64,000 nucleotides of DNA, taken from Ruminococcus flavefaciens ATCC 19208. GTDB lineage: Bacteria > Bacillota > Clostridia > Oscillospirales > Ruminococcaceae. The notes under the pieces are model-generated. The model had not been told where the DNA came from. It worked only from the letters and a program-made list of their open reading frames with translations, and did no database searches. Shown piece by piece: positions 49,680 to 57,845 of this stretch (the stretch's first letter is position 1; every line of letters starts with the position of its first letter). The position numbers and the translations under genes were made by a program. The stretch lies in assembly GCF_000518765.1 (NCBI RefSeq), contig NZ_KI912493.1:62001-126000 (forward strand). The letters run 5' to 3'.

Positions 49680-50816
49680 TTATTTTCCGATTACTTCTAC
49701 ACAGATATCATGAAGTTCTTTAAATGTCCTCTCATCTGCTTTCTCGTCAGGTTCCGTGTAAGAATCAGCGTCATCGCCTGCGGCAACCATAATGTAATCA
49801 GAAGGATAAGTACCTACATACCGCTCATCATCATAATAAATAACAGACAAATACTCAACATCTCCATGATTTATGACAGCAAACCACTTCAGCTCTTTGA
49901 TCTTATCAAAATAATTCTGAGCTTTTTTTCTGAGCAGTTCCACATCAAAATCATCAGGAACATTATAATTCATGCTGTCATCTGAGCTGACAATAAACAT
50001 TTTGTCAGATGAAGGCAGCTTTCCCTCTTCGTCCATCTCCACAAATGAAGTATACAGTGCATTTCTTAAAGAATAAGCAGTGGAGTTCATTGCTTTCTTT
50101 CTGCCAGATTTAACATTGCCATACATATTAACTACACTGATCTTCCAGCCGTTTTCGCCCTTAATACGGACAACATAAAGTGTTCCCTCAGAAGTTTCAC
50201 CTTCATCATTTTCAACTTCAAAAATAACCAAGTAGCCCTCCTCGATATCGACTTCGCACGGATATTCGTCATAATCCAGATCTTCCCACGCATCTTCAAA
50301 CTCGTCAGGGTCTGCCTTATCAGGTCCGCCGTGTTCATTGATGTAGTTTACTGCCCATTTCATAGGGGAGTACGATTCTTTTATATCATCTTCTTCATGG
50401 CTTCTCAGAGGTTCGACACTGATAATGCCCTTGTATGTGACTTTTGCGTCCTCATCATAATTATCATATGCCTCATACTGCAAAAATGTTATAATATCTT
50501 CTTCGGTCATGTCTTCGGCTTCATCTGATCTCATAAACAACTTGACGAAATCCATTACGCCTTCAGGATACTGCATTTTGAGAGTCTTTTCACGGTCATT
50601 GTCGATATACGCCTCGACAAACTCCTTAACAGTATCTTCATACGAGCCTATTTCAGCCGATGCAACAGAAGTCACTTCTTCATCAGTCGTTTCCTCCTGT
50701 GCAGCTGTTGTTTCTGCCTTTGTACCTGCCGCATCATCGGCAGGCTCCTTTCCGCAGCCTGTAAGTGTACATAATACTGCTGTTATTGCGATTATCCCTG
50801 CAATTAATCTTTTCAT
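49680..50816 (-). CDS. Lipoprotein, paralogue of the next gene upstream
   Basis: 378 residues, not recognised. Lipobox LTGC gives Cys21. A Thr/Glu linker (about 25-55) precedes a large acidic domain with several VxEFVEAYIDNDREKTLKM-like helices and paired beta strands. Strong resemblance to 50832-51977 along the whole length (shared FVxAYIDxD, EEDxITFLQ and SSDDSMNYNVPDDFD-type motifs), so they arose by tandem duplication. 15 nt apart; the last gene before yabP. Role unknown, likely extracellular binding. Confidence 0.8.
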   Translation of the reverse strand: MKRLIAGIIAITAVLCTLTGCGKEPADDAAGTKAETTAAQEETTDEEVTSVASAEIGSYEDTVKEFVEAYIDNDREKTLKMQYPEGVMDFVKLFMRSDEAEDMTEEDIITFLQYEAYDNYDEDAKVTYKGIISVEPLRSHEEDDIKESYSPMKWAVNYINEHGGPDKADPDEFEDAWEDLDYDEYPCEVDIEEGYLVIFEVENDEGETSEGTLYVVRIKGENGWKISVVNMYGNVKSGRKKAMNSTAYSLRNALYTSFVEMDEEGKLPSSDKMFIVSSDDSMNYNVPDDFDVELLRKKAQNYFDKIKELKWFAVINHGDVEYLSVIYYDDERYVGTYPSDYIMVAAGDDADSYTEPDEKADERTFKELHDICVEVIGK

Positions 50817-50831
50817 TTTTTATTCCTCCGT

Positions 50832-51977
50832 TTATTTTTTCTTAGCTATTGTATCGACGCAGATATTGTATCTTTCGTCAAATGACATATCGTCAGATAT
50901 CTTTTCGCCTATTACGCTGATAACTTCTTCTTTATCATTTTTAAAGTCAGGGTATGTTTCTATATTTTCGGGCTTGTCCTTGACATAGGCAGTAACATAG
51001 GCAACACCGTTGCATATTACAGAAAACCATTCTGTCTTATCTATAGCATCAAAATACCGCCTAACCTTTTTCATAAAGTAATCCCTGTCAAATTCCTCAG
51101 GTACATTATAGTCCTTACTTTCATCAGAACATACTATAAAGCAGGTCTTCCAGTCTATATCATAGAACTCTTCGTCCATTTCTACAATTGCGGTATTTTG
51201 CCCATTATAGATGCTTCTTGCAAATCCTTCAAGCTGTTTAAGCGAATTGAGCATAGCAGAGCCCAGTATACAATCGGCATCTATCTTCCATTTGCCCTTA
51301 TAGTTCATAACATAAGTATTACCTTCATAAGTATATCCTGTTTTTTCGTTTTCAAGCTCCATTTTAACGCGATAGCCGTCGGATATGCCGGCTTGCTTCA
51401 CCAGATCATCGGTATCAAGCTTTGACATTGCTTCTTCTATACTGCTCTCATCAAGATCAGGATCTGTACCGTTTTCATTGACAAACCTGACCATATATTC
51501 ATACATACCAAAAGCAAACTTACGATCAAGAAGCTCTTTCTCTGTCATTGGTTCCTTTTCTATGATGTTTTTGATCTTTACCTCTACGTGCTCATCATCG
51601 GCATTGCCGTATATTCCACGCTGAAACACCCTGATTATCTCATCGGCATCACGTTTTTCCTTTTCATCATATTTCACAGAAAAATCAATGACCTTCATAA
51701 TATCATCGGGCATCTGCATTTCAAATGTTTTATGATAATCCTGCGCATTGTAAGCGTCAATAAATTCATATATAGTATCTTCGCAGGAAGCATTACTGAT
51801 GTCAGCTTCCGAAGCGTTCTCGTCCGTTTTCTCTTCTGCGGTCGTTTCTTCCTCTGTAACAGCAGTTGTTTCCGATGTTGTCACTTCTTCAGCTTCATCG
51901 GAAGTCTCCTTTCCGCAGCCTGTAAGTGCACAAATTATAGCTGTAAACGCAATTATTCCTGAAAGTATCCTTTTCAT
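50832..51977 (-). CDS. Lipoprotein, paralogue of the next gene downstream
   Basis: 381 residues. ATG 51977 is 7 nt after AAGGAG; ATG 51983 is too close. Signal peptide with lipobox LTGC (Cys21), Thr/Glu/Ala linker (about 25-60), then the same unknown domain as its neighbour: TIYEFIDAYNAQDYHKTFEMQMPDD, CSDESKDYNVPEEFDRDYF. Ends in a KK tail. Function unknown. Confidence 0.8.
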   Translation of the reverse strand: MKRILSGIIAFTAIICALTGCGKETSDEAEEVTTSETTAVTEEETTAEEKTDENASEADISNASCEDTIYEFIDAYNAQDYHKTFEMQMPDDIMKVIDFSVKYDEKEKRDADEIIRVFQRGIYGNADDEHVEVKIKNIIEKEPMTEKELLDRKFAFGMYEYMVRFVNENGTDPDLDESSIEEAMSKLDTDDLVKQAGISDGYRVKMELENEKTGYTYEGNTYVMNYKGKWKIDADCILGSAMLNSLKQLEGFARSIYNGQNTAIVEMDEEFYDIDWKTCFIVCSDESKDYNVPEEFDRDYFMKKVRRYFDAIDKTEWFSVICNGVAYVTAYVKDKPENIETYPDFKNDKEEVISVIGEKISDDMSFDERYNICVDTIAKKK

Positions 51978-52009
51978 TCTCATTCTCCTTTTTGACTGTT
52001 CACTGCTTT

Positions 52010-53107
52010 TTATTGAAAATAATAATCCAGCAAGAGATTTACTACCATAGAATAAGCCTTTATTCCTTCTTCTCTTCCGTTCATCTTTATATTCGTATCA
52101 ATAGCCGCGCTTGAAGCCTCGCTGACCGTCTCGGTGGAGATGACTTCCTTATCCGCATTTTCTTCCCAGTAATTCTCAGGCATGAACCTGAACCAATCCA
52201 TGAGAACTTCTTCGCATATTTCATCAGAAAGGGGATAAGCCTCCTTGACTTCATTGTCCCATACCGTATTATGTACGTATTCAAGGGCATCAAGATAGCC
52301 CGAATACTGAAACTCCACATTATCGCTGCCTGTAGCTGCCACAAAGGATATGAAATTTGCTTCGTCCTCCTGTATAAAGCCTTTCAGATGAGCAAGCTCA
52401 TGGCAGACCGTTGACGGAAGATTTGCACGTATCATATCATCGTTGTAGTTTGCTTCAATAGTGTAAGGAAGATATATGCCCGTAAGGTGAGACTGGCTCA
52501 TAAAATACGAAAACTCAATTGGCTTGGCATTCGGATAATAGCCTCTGAGCTGCGGTGAAAGCTTGTCCGCAGCCTTTTTCATAGCTGTTTTTGCCTCTTT
52601 CTGAAAGTCACAGGTAAGCTTGAAGCAGCCATTCTCATCACGGGGGACCTGCTTTGAAAGCTCGTTGCATTTCTTTATAAGTGCCCCATAAAGCTGAGTA
52701 AGCTCCTCGTTGGTATGCTCATGGGCATCGGGAAAGCATTTTTCCGCAAGAGGAGTACAGTGATACATCATGAAGCAGTTCATAGTCTCTGTGGTGGTAA
52801 TATAGCAAAGTATCCACAATACAAGAGCACCTGCAAAGGCAGCTGTTTTTTTGCGTTTTCCTTTTCTGAAAATAAGGAGCAGCAGGAACAGCGGTATCCC
52901 CGCAATTACAAGAACTATCGCTGCAACCGTCAGCATTTCGCCCAGTGAAAACGGAAATACTCCCGTAACGCGTGAGACTGCACCTGATATGTAATGGAAT
53001 ATCTTTTCCACATAAAAATCGCAAAAAGCTGTACTAAAGCGTGAAATAACATTCAGTATTACCATGATGACTATGATAATAAGCGGTATGCTGTATCTCT
53101 TTTTCAT
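52010..53107 (-). CDS. DUF3810-family membrane protein with HExxH motif
   Basis: 365 residues. ATG 53107 has GGGGAGA upstream; ATG 53125 has none. Three membrane helices in the first about 115 residues, then an extracellular domain with VCHELAHLKGFIQEDEANFISF at about 255-275: HELAH plus downstream Glu looks like a gluzincin-type zinc site. DUF3810 proteins are predicted membrane metalloproteases, as far as I recall. Substrate unknown. Starts a run of minus-strand genes with the two lipoproteins, possibly cotranscribed (32-nt gap). Confidence 0.87.
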   Translation of the reverse strand: MKKRYSIPLIIIVIMVILNVISRFSTAFCDFYVEKIFHYISGAVSRVTGVFPFSLGEMLTVAAIVLVIAGIPLFLLLLIFRKGKRKKTAAFAGALVLWILCYITTTETMNCFMMYHCTPLAEKCFPDAHEHTNEELTQLYGALIKKCNELSKQVPRDENGCFKLTCDFQKEAKTAMKKAADKLSPQLRGYYPNAKPIEFSYFMSQSHLTGIYLPYTIEANYNDDMIRANLPSTVCHELAHLKGFIQEDEANFISFVAATGSDNVEFQYSGYLDALEYVHNTVWDNEVKEAYPLSDEICEEVLMDWFRFMPENYWEENADKEVISTETVSEASSAAIDTNIKMNGREEGIKAYSMVVNLLLDYYFQ

Positions 53108-53209
53108 CGTTCTCCCCCTGTTCATTCGGAAATAACCTGATTAATTTATCGCATTAATTATACCATATTTCATTAAAATAATCAACAGGCATTTTTTCCA
53201 TAACAAGAA

Positions 53210-53233
53210 ACGGACAGCAAAAGCTGTCCGTCA
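53210..53233 (-). terminator. Terminator after the small lipoprotein gene
   Basis: ACGGACAGC-AAAA-GCTGTCCGT, 8 nt after the stop, followed on the minus strand by TTCTTG; the T-run is short. Confidence 0.75.
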
Positions 53234-53238
53234 AAAAA

Positions 53239-53856
53239 TTATGCAGTTGTAGTTACCGTAGTCTGACTATCCACAGACGATGTAACCGGAACAGCAGCCG
53301 TGACTGTTTCCGTAGTTACCTGCTCCAATGATATCTCCGCAGTTTTCATCTCGGTAAATCTCATAGTCAGCTTATTGTTCGGCATATCGAACCCGCTGAG
53401 CAAACCGTCCTTGTCAACGGTAAGAGCATAATCACCGCCGTCAAGATTACCTTCTATTTTCAGCATATCGCCGTCCTCTTTGCCACTGAGTTCTTCCGTC
53501 TTGGCGTTTTCGTCAACTGCCTTCATAAGATTGAGCATCATAGCCTTTACGGGCACAGCCGACTGCGGAACAGAAAATGTAAGCCCCTTATATGAAGCTA
53601 TAACGCTTCCCTCGCTGAATTCCAGCTTTACGCCGCTGAGAGTATTGGGTTCGGAGAACTCTATCTCCCACACGCCCTCGCCGAAGCGTTTGATACTTCC
53701 CTCGGCTTCAAGGCGGTCAAGAGTAATGCTCACAGCCGCAGAAAACGGACTCGAAAGCCCGTTCTTACGCGAAGTCTTACTGCCAACGGGGACTGCGCAA
53801 GACGTCATGCACAGCACCGTCACAAATGTCAATACTAATGTAAAAACTCTTTTCAT
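53239..53856 (-). CDS. Lipoprotein of unknown function
   Basis: 205 residues. ATG 53856 is 8 nt after GGAG; ATG 53874 is not supported. Lipobox MTSC (Cys at about 20), then a single beta-rich domain (about 35-175, with repeated strand pattern VKLEFSEGSVIASYKGLTFSV) and a Thr/Val-rich tail. Resembles LolA/LppX-like or DUF-type lipid-binding lipoproteins in strand pattern, but no assignment is safe. 52 nt after the NnrD/E gene. Confidence 0.78.
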   Translation of the reverse strand: MKRVFTLVLTFVTVLCMTSCAVPVGSKTSRKNGLSSPFSAAVSITLDRLEAEGSIKRFGEGVWEIEFSEPNTLSGVKLEFSEGSVIASYKGLTFSVPQSAVPVKAMMLNLMKAVDENAKTEELSGKEDGDMLKIEGNLDGGDYALTVDKDGLLSGFDMPNNKLTMRFTEMKTAEISLEQVTTETVTAAVPVTSSVDSQTTVTTTA

Positions 53857-53908
53857 AATACCAGCTCCGTTCATAGTAATGAAAATACATTTTCACATCC
53901 TGCCGTTA

Positions 53909-55612
53909 TCATACGGTCATATTTTTCTTCTTTTCCTTTAAGATACCGAATGCATCAGGAAGATTGCTGATAATATCTCTCGGCAGCATTGCCTCCATAC
54001 TCAGCTTCTGTGCCGCGATATCGCCTGCAAGTCCGTGCATATATACACCTGCGCAGGCACCGTCAAAGATGCCGCAGCCCTGTGCGACAGCAGAGCCTAT
54101 TATACCTGCAAGCACATCACCGCTGCCGCCAACGCTCATACCTGCATTTCCTGTATGATTAGCTGCTGTATAACAGTTGTCAGCCACAACAGTTCCGCCG
54201 CCCTTGAGCACTACGGTAATACCGTACTGCTCTGCATACTTTTCCGCAGCAAGCAGCCTGTTCTCGGATATCATACGTGTATCGCAATTGAGAAGTCTTG
54301 CCATCTCTCCCACATGAGGGGTTATAATGATGTCCGTGCGCTTCTTCAGTAAAATATCTATGTCCTTTGCTATGCAATTTATTCCATCTGCGTCGATTAT
54401 TACCGGACACTCAGCATTCTGAGCCACAAATTTCGTAAGCTCTATGGTATCGGGAGTAACTCCCATACCACAGCCTATAACTACTGCCGTAGCCTTTTTC
54501 ATAGCCTCTGAAATAGGCTCGCAGCTGCTGTCATAGAGCATATATCCGTAATCATCGCTGTCGAGCTCGATAAATGTTGCCTCGGGCGCAAGCACGGAAA
54601 CTGTATCTATGCACTTTTCAACGGAAGCCACACGGACAAGTCCGACGCCGCTGCGAAGTGCGCCAAGAGCTGCAAAAGCTGCTGCTCCGCGCATTGATGA
54701 GCTTCCTGCAATGACAAGGACAGTACCGAAATTCCCCTTATGGGAATCTCTCTCTCTTTTGGGAGGATATGCAGCAAGGAAATTACGCTCTATCCTGAAA
54801 TATTTGCGTTCTCCGTCAAGTATTTTCATTGCTTCGTCAGGTATACCGATATCCGCAATAGTCACCTTTCCGCAGTATTTCTTCAAAGGGAACTGAGACA
54901 TACCTGATTTTATAAATCCGAAGGTCATTGTCTCATCTGCCTTGAATATTCCCGGTGAGACAGTACCGAGAGCGGTATTTCCGCCGCTGGGAACATCAAC
55001 TGCAACACGGTAAGCCGCAGTACCGATACCGAATATGCCGATTGTATCCTTATCAAGATTGCCGTGGAAGCCTGTTCCGAAAACTCCGTCGACAAGCACC
55101 TGTGCCCCTACTACAGCTCCCTTTATAAGTCCCATGCGTTTCTTTTCGGCATTGAGGATATCATCGAGAGGATTATGCTCATGCCTGTCATCGGCAGCAT
55201 CTGGCTTTCTCGGCTGTATGGTCATATAATCAAGCTCTGCCGCCTCTATAGCTGCTTCAACATTTCCGCTGCGGAAGCCTTCGATAAAGGTTATCTTTTC
55301 TCTCGGAAGTCTGCTCATCATTTCCTGAGCAAGAGGAGTTTTCGGCAGTCCGCCTATGTGTATCACGGTCAGCTTATACCCTTTATACAGAAGTATATCA
55401 GCCGCCGCAAAGCAGTCTCCGCCGTTATTTCCCGTACCCGCAAGGAATACCACCGAGCATTCCTCGGGACTCAGCGCTTCATTCCGGCAATATCCGTCGA
55501 TAAGCTCTGCAAGCTTTCTTCCTGCGTTCTCCATAAGCTGCCTTTTTGATACCCCCAGCTTTTCGGAACGCTCTTCAAGTCTCCCCATTTGCTTTGGTGT
55601 TACAATCTGCAT
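53909..55612 (-). CDS. nnr: Bifunctional NAD(P)H-hydrate repair enzyme Nnr (epimerase plus dehydratase)
   Basis: 567 residues, fusion of NAD(P)HX epimerase (NnrE, about 1-265) and ADP-dependent NAD(P)HX dehydratase (NnrD, about 285-565). Epimerase motifs: FLAGTGNNGGDCFAAA and GVFGTGFHG with DVPSGGN. Dehydratase motifs: KGNFGTVLVIAGSSSMRGAA, DADGINC, TPHVGEMARL and GMSVGGSGDVLAGI (catalytic Asp). ATG 55612 is 8 nt after GGGAGG; ATG 55642 precedes that site. The epimerase half has a charged insertion (about 140-175) absent from shorter forms. Repairs hydrated NADH/NADPH. Confidence 0.95.
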   Translation of the reverse strand: MQIVTPKQMGRLEERSEKLGVSKRQLMENAGRKLAELIDGYCRNEALSPEECSVVFLAGTGNNGGDCFAAADILLYKGYKLTVIHIGGLPKTPLAQEMMSRLPREKITFIEGFRSGNVEAAIEAAELDYMTIQPRKPDAADDRHEHNPLDDILNAEKKRMGLIKGAVVGAQVLVDGVFGTGFHGNLDKDTIGIFGIGTAAYRVAVDVPSGGNTALGTVSPGIFKADETMTFGFIKSGMSQFPLKKYCGKVTIADIGIPDEAMKILDGERKYFRIERNFLAAYPPKRERDSHKGNFGTVLVIAGSSSMRGAAAFAALGALRSGVGLVRVASVEKCIDTVSVLAPEATFIELDSDDYGYMLYDSSCEPISEAMKKATAVVIGCGMGVTPDTIELTKFVAQNAECPVIIDADGINCIAKDIDILLKKRTDIIITPHVGEMARLLNCDTRMISENRLLAAEKYAEQYGITVVLKGGGTVVADNCYTAANHTGNAGMSVGGSGDVLAGIIGSAVAQGCGIFDGACAGVYMHGLAGDIAAQKLSMEAMLPRDIISNLPDAFGILKEKKKNMTV

Positions 55613-55666
55613 ATTAATTACCTCCCCTTTTAGCGTTATCACGCTGAAATAATATATCTTTTCCGA

Positions 55667-56191
55667 TTACTGAGCTCTGTTTCTGAGCTTTGCAGGGAGA
55701 AATTTCGTGATATTCTCCAGCATTCTCTCATCGGGAGCAAATACAAGTCTTGCCGAGCCCACTGATTCATCGTTGAAATCAGCGTAATACTCATGCGAAG
55801 CGATATTATCTGTCGCAAATATTATAGTCATATCATCGCTCTCTTCGAGGTCATCGCTGTATTTCCCGAATGCGGTGAACTGTCTTACATTGGTCGAGAG
55901 CATACTGTGTCTCTTTTTCTTTGCAATTATCTTATCAACATCAAGCTCGCCGTTGGTAAAGGAATACTCATACTCAACGTATGTATTCTGGACGAAATGA
56001 TAAGTTCCGTACCCCGCTGCTGCTGCAAGAGCAAATCCAAGAAGAGATATGAGCGGATCACGCAGCTGAAAAACAGCAAGAAGCAGAAGTGACAGAGTAA
56101 ACAACGCTCCCACAACAATAAGCATGACTCTTCTGGTCTTATCTGAGTTTGTTTCGTTCTTTTTTATGAGCTGTTCTGCAAAATTATCCAT
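55667..56191 (-). CDS. Small membrane protein, unknown function
   Basis: 174 residues. Charged N-terminus (about 1-20), two close membrane helices (about 22-42 and 48-66), then a soluble domain with paired beta strands (VEYEYSFTNGELDVDKIIAKKK, VRQFTAFGKYSDDLE). This pattern is seen in DUF6106-type Clostridial proteins; I am not certain of the family. 54 nt upstream of nnr. Confidence 0.75.
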   Translation of the reverse strand: MDNFAEQLIKKNETNSDKTRRVMLIVVGALFTLSLLLLAVFQLRDPLISLLGFALAAAAGYGTYHFVQNTYVEYEYSFTNGELDVDKIIAKKKRHSMLSTNVRQFTAFGKYSDDLEESDDMTIIFATDNIASHEYYADFNDESVGSARLVFAPDERMLENITKFLPAKLRNRAQ

Positions 56192-56340
56192 TATATTATC
56201 TCCATTCGCTGTTTATAAAGTGATGTATATTAATAATAACACATTTTTAGTCAGAATGCAATAAATCATATCATTTTTTTCAAATGCTTCATCTTTTTTT
56301 CACAAGTTTGCTGTGAGCTTGGTTTTTTTTTAAAAAAAGC

Positions 56341-56369
56341 TTGATTTTTTTGAATTCAGCGTATATAAT
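56341..56369 (+). promoter_or_regulatory. Promoter of pheS-pheT
   Basis: TTGATT (56341-56346), 17-nt spacer, TATAAT (56364-56369), directly before the T-box. The upstream 56192-56340 shows no other feature. Confidence 0.78.
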
Positions 56370-56375
56370 TGTGAT

Positions 56376-56620
56376 ATAACCCGTTGACTGAGAGAGTAAG
56401 TGTGCATAAGCTCCATCAGAGAAGGACGAAAAGGTGCGAGCGTCCTGCTGCTTTACATACCGAAGTTCACTCACGAGGGGCAAAGCGGAAGCGCGATAGA
56501 GATACCGCATAGTAGGCTGAGACGTAGGTCTGCGTTAAAGACAAGAGAGTGTCGGCTCTCCTGACAATGGGTGGTATAAAAGCAAGGTAAGTCTTGTCCT
56601 GTTGGACAGGGCTTTTTTAT
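56376..56620 (+). promoter_or_regulatory. T-box riboswitch (tRNA-Phe) controlling pheS-pheT
   Basis: About 245-nt leader. Stem I has the AGAGAAGGACG and GGTGCGAGCG elements; the likely specifier is TTC (Phe) at 56466-56468 followed by A. The antiterminator bulge reads GGGTGGTATAAAAGC (56570-56583), a variant lacking the usual ACCGCG but keeping UGGU for the tRNA end. Terminator AAGTCTTGTCC / GGACAGGGCTT (56589-56612) followed by TTTTTT. Uncharged tRNA-Phe would raise synthetase expression. Confidence 0.9.
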
Positions 56621-56644
56621 TTAGTCACGACACAAAAACAATTT

Positions 56645-56726
56645 GTAGGGGCTGGCGTCCTCGACAGCCCCTCGCCCTAAGGCGAAAAAAAGATATTGGC
56701 GGGACATCGAGGACGCCGTCCCCTAC
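56645..56726. repeat. Two GTAGGG-type palindromes between the Phe T-box and pheS
   Basis: 56645-56671 (GTAGGGGCTGGCG..) and 56701-56726 (same 26 bases as 17831-17856, 39 kb away). They lie in the transcribed leader after the terminator. Confidence 0.85.
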
Positions 56727-56748
56727 ACTATTTCTTTGAGGTGAAACA

Positions 56749-57777
56749 ATGAAAGAACAGCTTGAAAAGATCGAGGCTCTGGCTAAGCAGGAGCTTGATG
56801 CCTGCACTGAGATCAAGGCACTGGACGACCTGAGGATAAAATTCCTCGGAAAAAAAGGTGAGCTCACCGCTATCCTCAAACAGATGGGTAAGCTCTCCGC
56901 AGAAGAAAGACCTGTTATAGGTCAGCTCGCAAACAAAGTAAGAGCAGATATCGAAGAAGCTCTGAACACTAAGCTTTCTTCACTGAAAGCAAACGCACAG
57001 GCTGCAAAGCTGGCTGAGGAGAAGATCGACATTACTCTCCCGGGCAAGCATGCTCCTTTCGGAAAGCTCCACCCGCTCACTAAGGTGGAAAACGAAATAA
57101 GAGAAATATTCATCGGCATGGGCTTCAATATCGCTGACGGTCCCGAGATCGACGACGATTACCACGTATTCGAGGCTCTCAATCTTCCTCCCGATCACCC
57201 TGCAAGAGATACTCAGGATACATTCTATATCGAGGGAACAAACGAGTCTGTACTTCTCCGTACCCAGACCTCTTCCGTACAGGTACACGTAATGGAGAAC
57301 CAGAAGCCCCCTATCCGTATCATCTCTCCCGGACGAGTTTTCCGTTCGGACGCTGTTGACGCTACTCACTCCCCTCTCTTCCACCAGATAGAGGGACTCG
57401 TAGTTGACAAGGGCATCACAATGAGCGACCTCAAGGGCACTCTCGAAATGCTCATGAAGAAGCTCTACGGCAACGACTGCAAGCTCCGTTTCCGTCCTCA
57501 CCACTTCCCCTTCACAGAGCCAAGCTGTGAGGTAGATATAAGCTGCTTCAACTGCGGCGGTAAGGGCTGCTCAATGTGTAAGGACGAGGGCTATATCGAG
57601 CTCCTCGGTGCAGGAATGGTACACCCAAAGGTGCTTGAGAACTGCGGCATCGATCCTGAGGAGTACTCAGGCTTCGCATTCGGTCTCGGTCTCGAGCGTA
57701 TGGTAATGGGACGCTACGATATCAACGACCTCCGTCTCCTCTACGAGAACGATGTGAGATTCTTAGAGCAGTTCTGA
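56749..57777 (+). CDS. pheS: Phenylalanyl-tRNA synthetase alpha subunit
   Basis: 342 residues, class II catalytic subunit. N-terminal coiled coil (about 1-85), then motif 1 (GMGFNIADGPEIDDDYHVFEALNLP), motif 2 region (RIISPGRVFRSDAVDATHSPLFHQIEGLVVD) and motif 3 (GFAFGLGLERMVMGRY). A Cys-rich insert SCFNCGGKGCSMC is near 270. GAGGTG ribosome site. Forms alpha2beta2 with PheT downstream. Confidence 0.98.
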   Translation: MKEQLEKIEALAKQELDACTEIKALDDLRIKFLGKKGELTAILKQMGKLSAEERPVIGQLANKVRADIEEALNTKLSSLKANAQAAKLAEEKIDITLPGKHAPFGKLHPLTKVENEIREIFIGMGFNIADGPEIDDDYHVFEALNLPPDHPARDTQDTFYIEGTNESVLLRTQTSSVQVHVMENQKPPIRIISPGRVFRSDAVDATHSPLFHQIEGLVVDKGITMSDLKGTLEMLMKKLYGNDCKLRFRPHHFPFTEPSCEVDISCFNCGGKGCSMCKDEGYIELLGAGMVHPKVLENCGIDPEEYSGFAFGLGLERMVMGRYDINDLRLLYENDVRFLEQF

Positions 57778-57779
57778 GC

Positions 57780-57800
57780 AATTCACAATTCATAATTTCT
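57780..57800. repeat. Three-copy 7-bp array between pheS and pheT
   Basis: AATTCAC AATTCAT AATTTCT in tandem, 2 nt after the pheS stop; unit resembles the AATTCGG array at 10527. Confidence 0.75.
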
Positions 57801-57845
57801 CATTGGAGAAATGTACTGATTATAGATCTTGAAAGGAAAAAAGAT

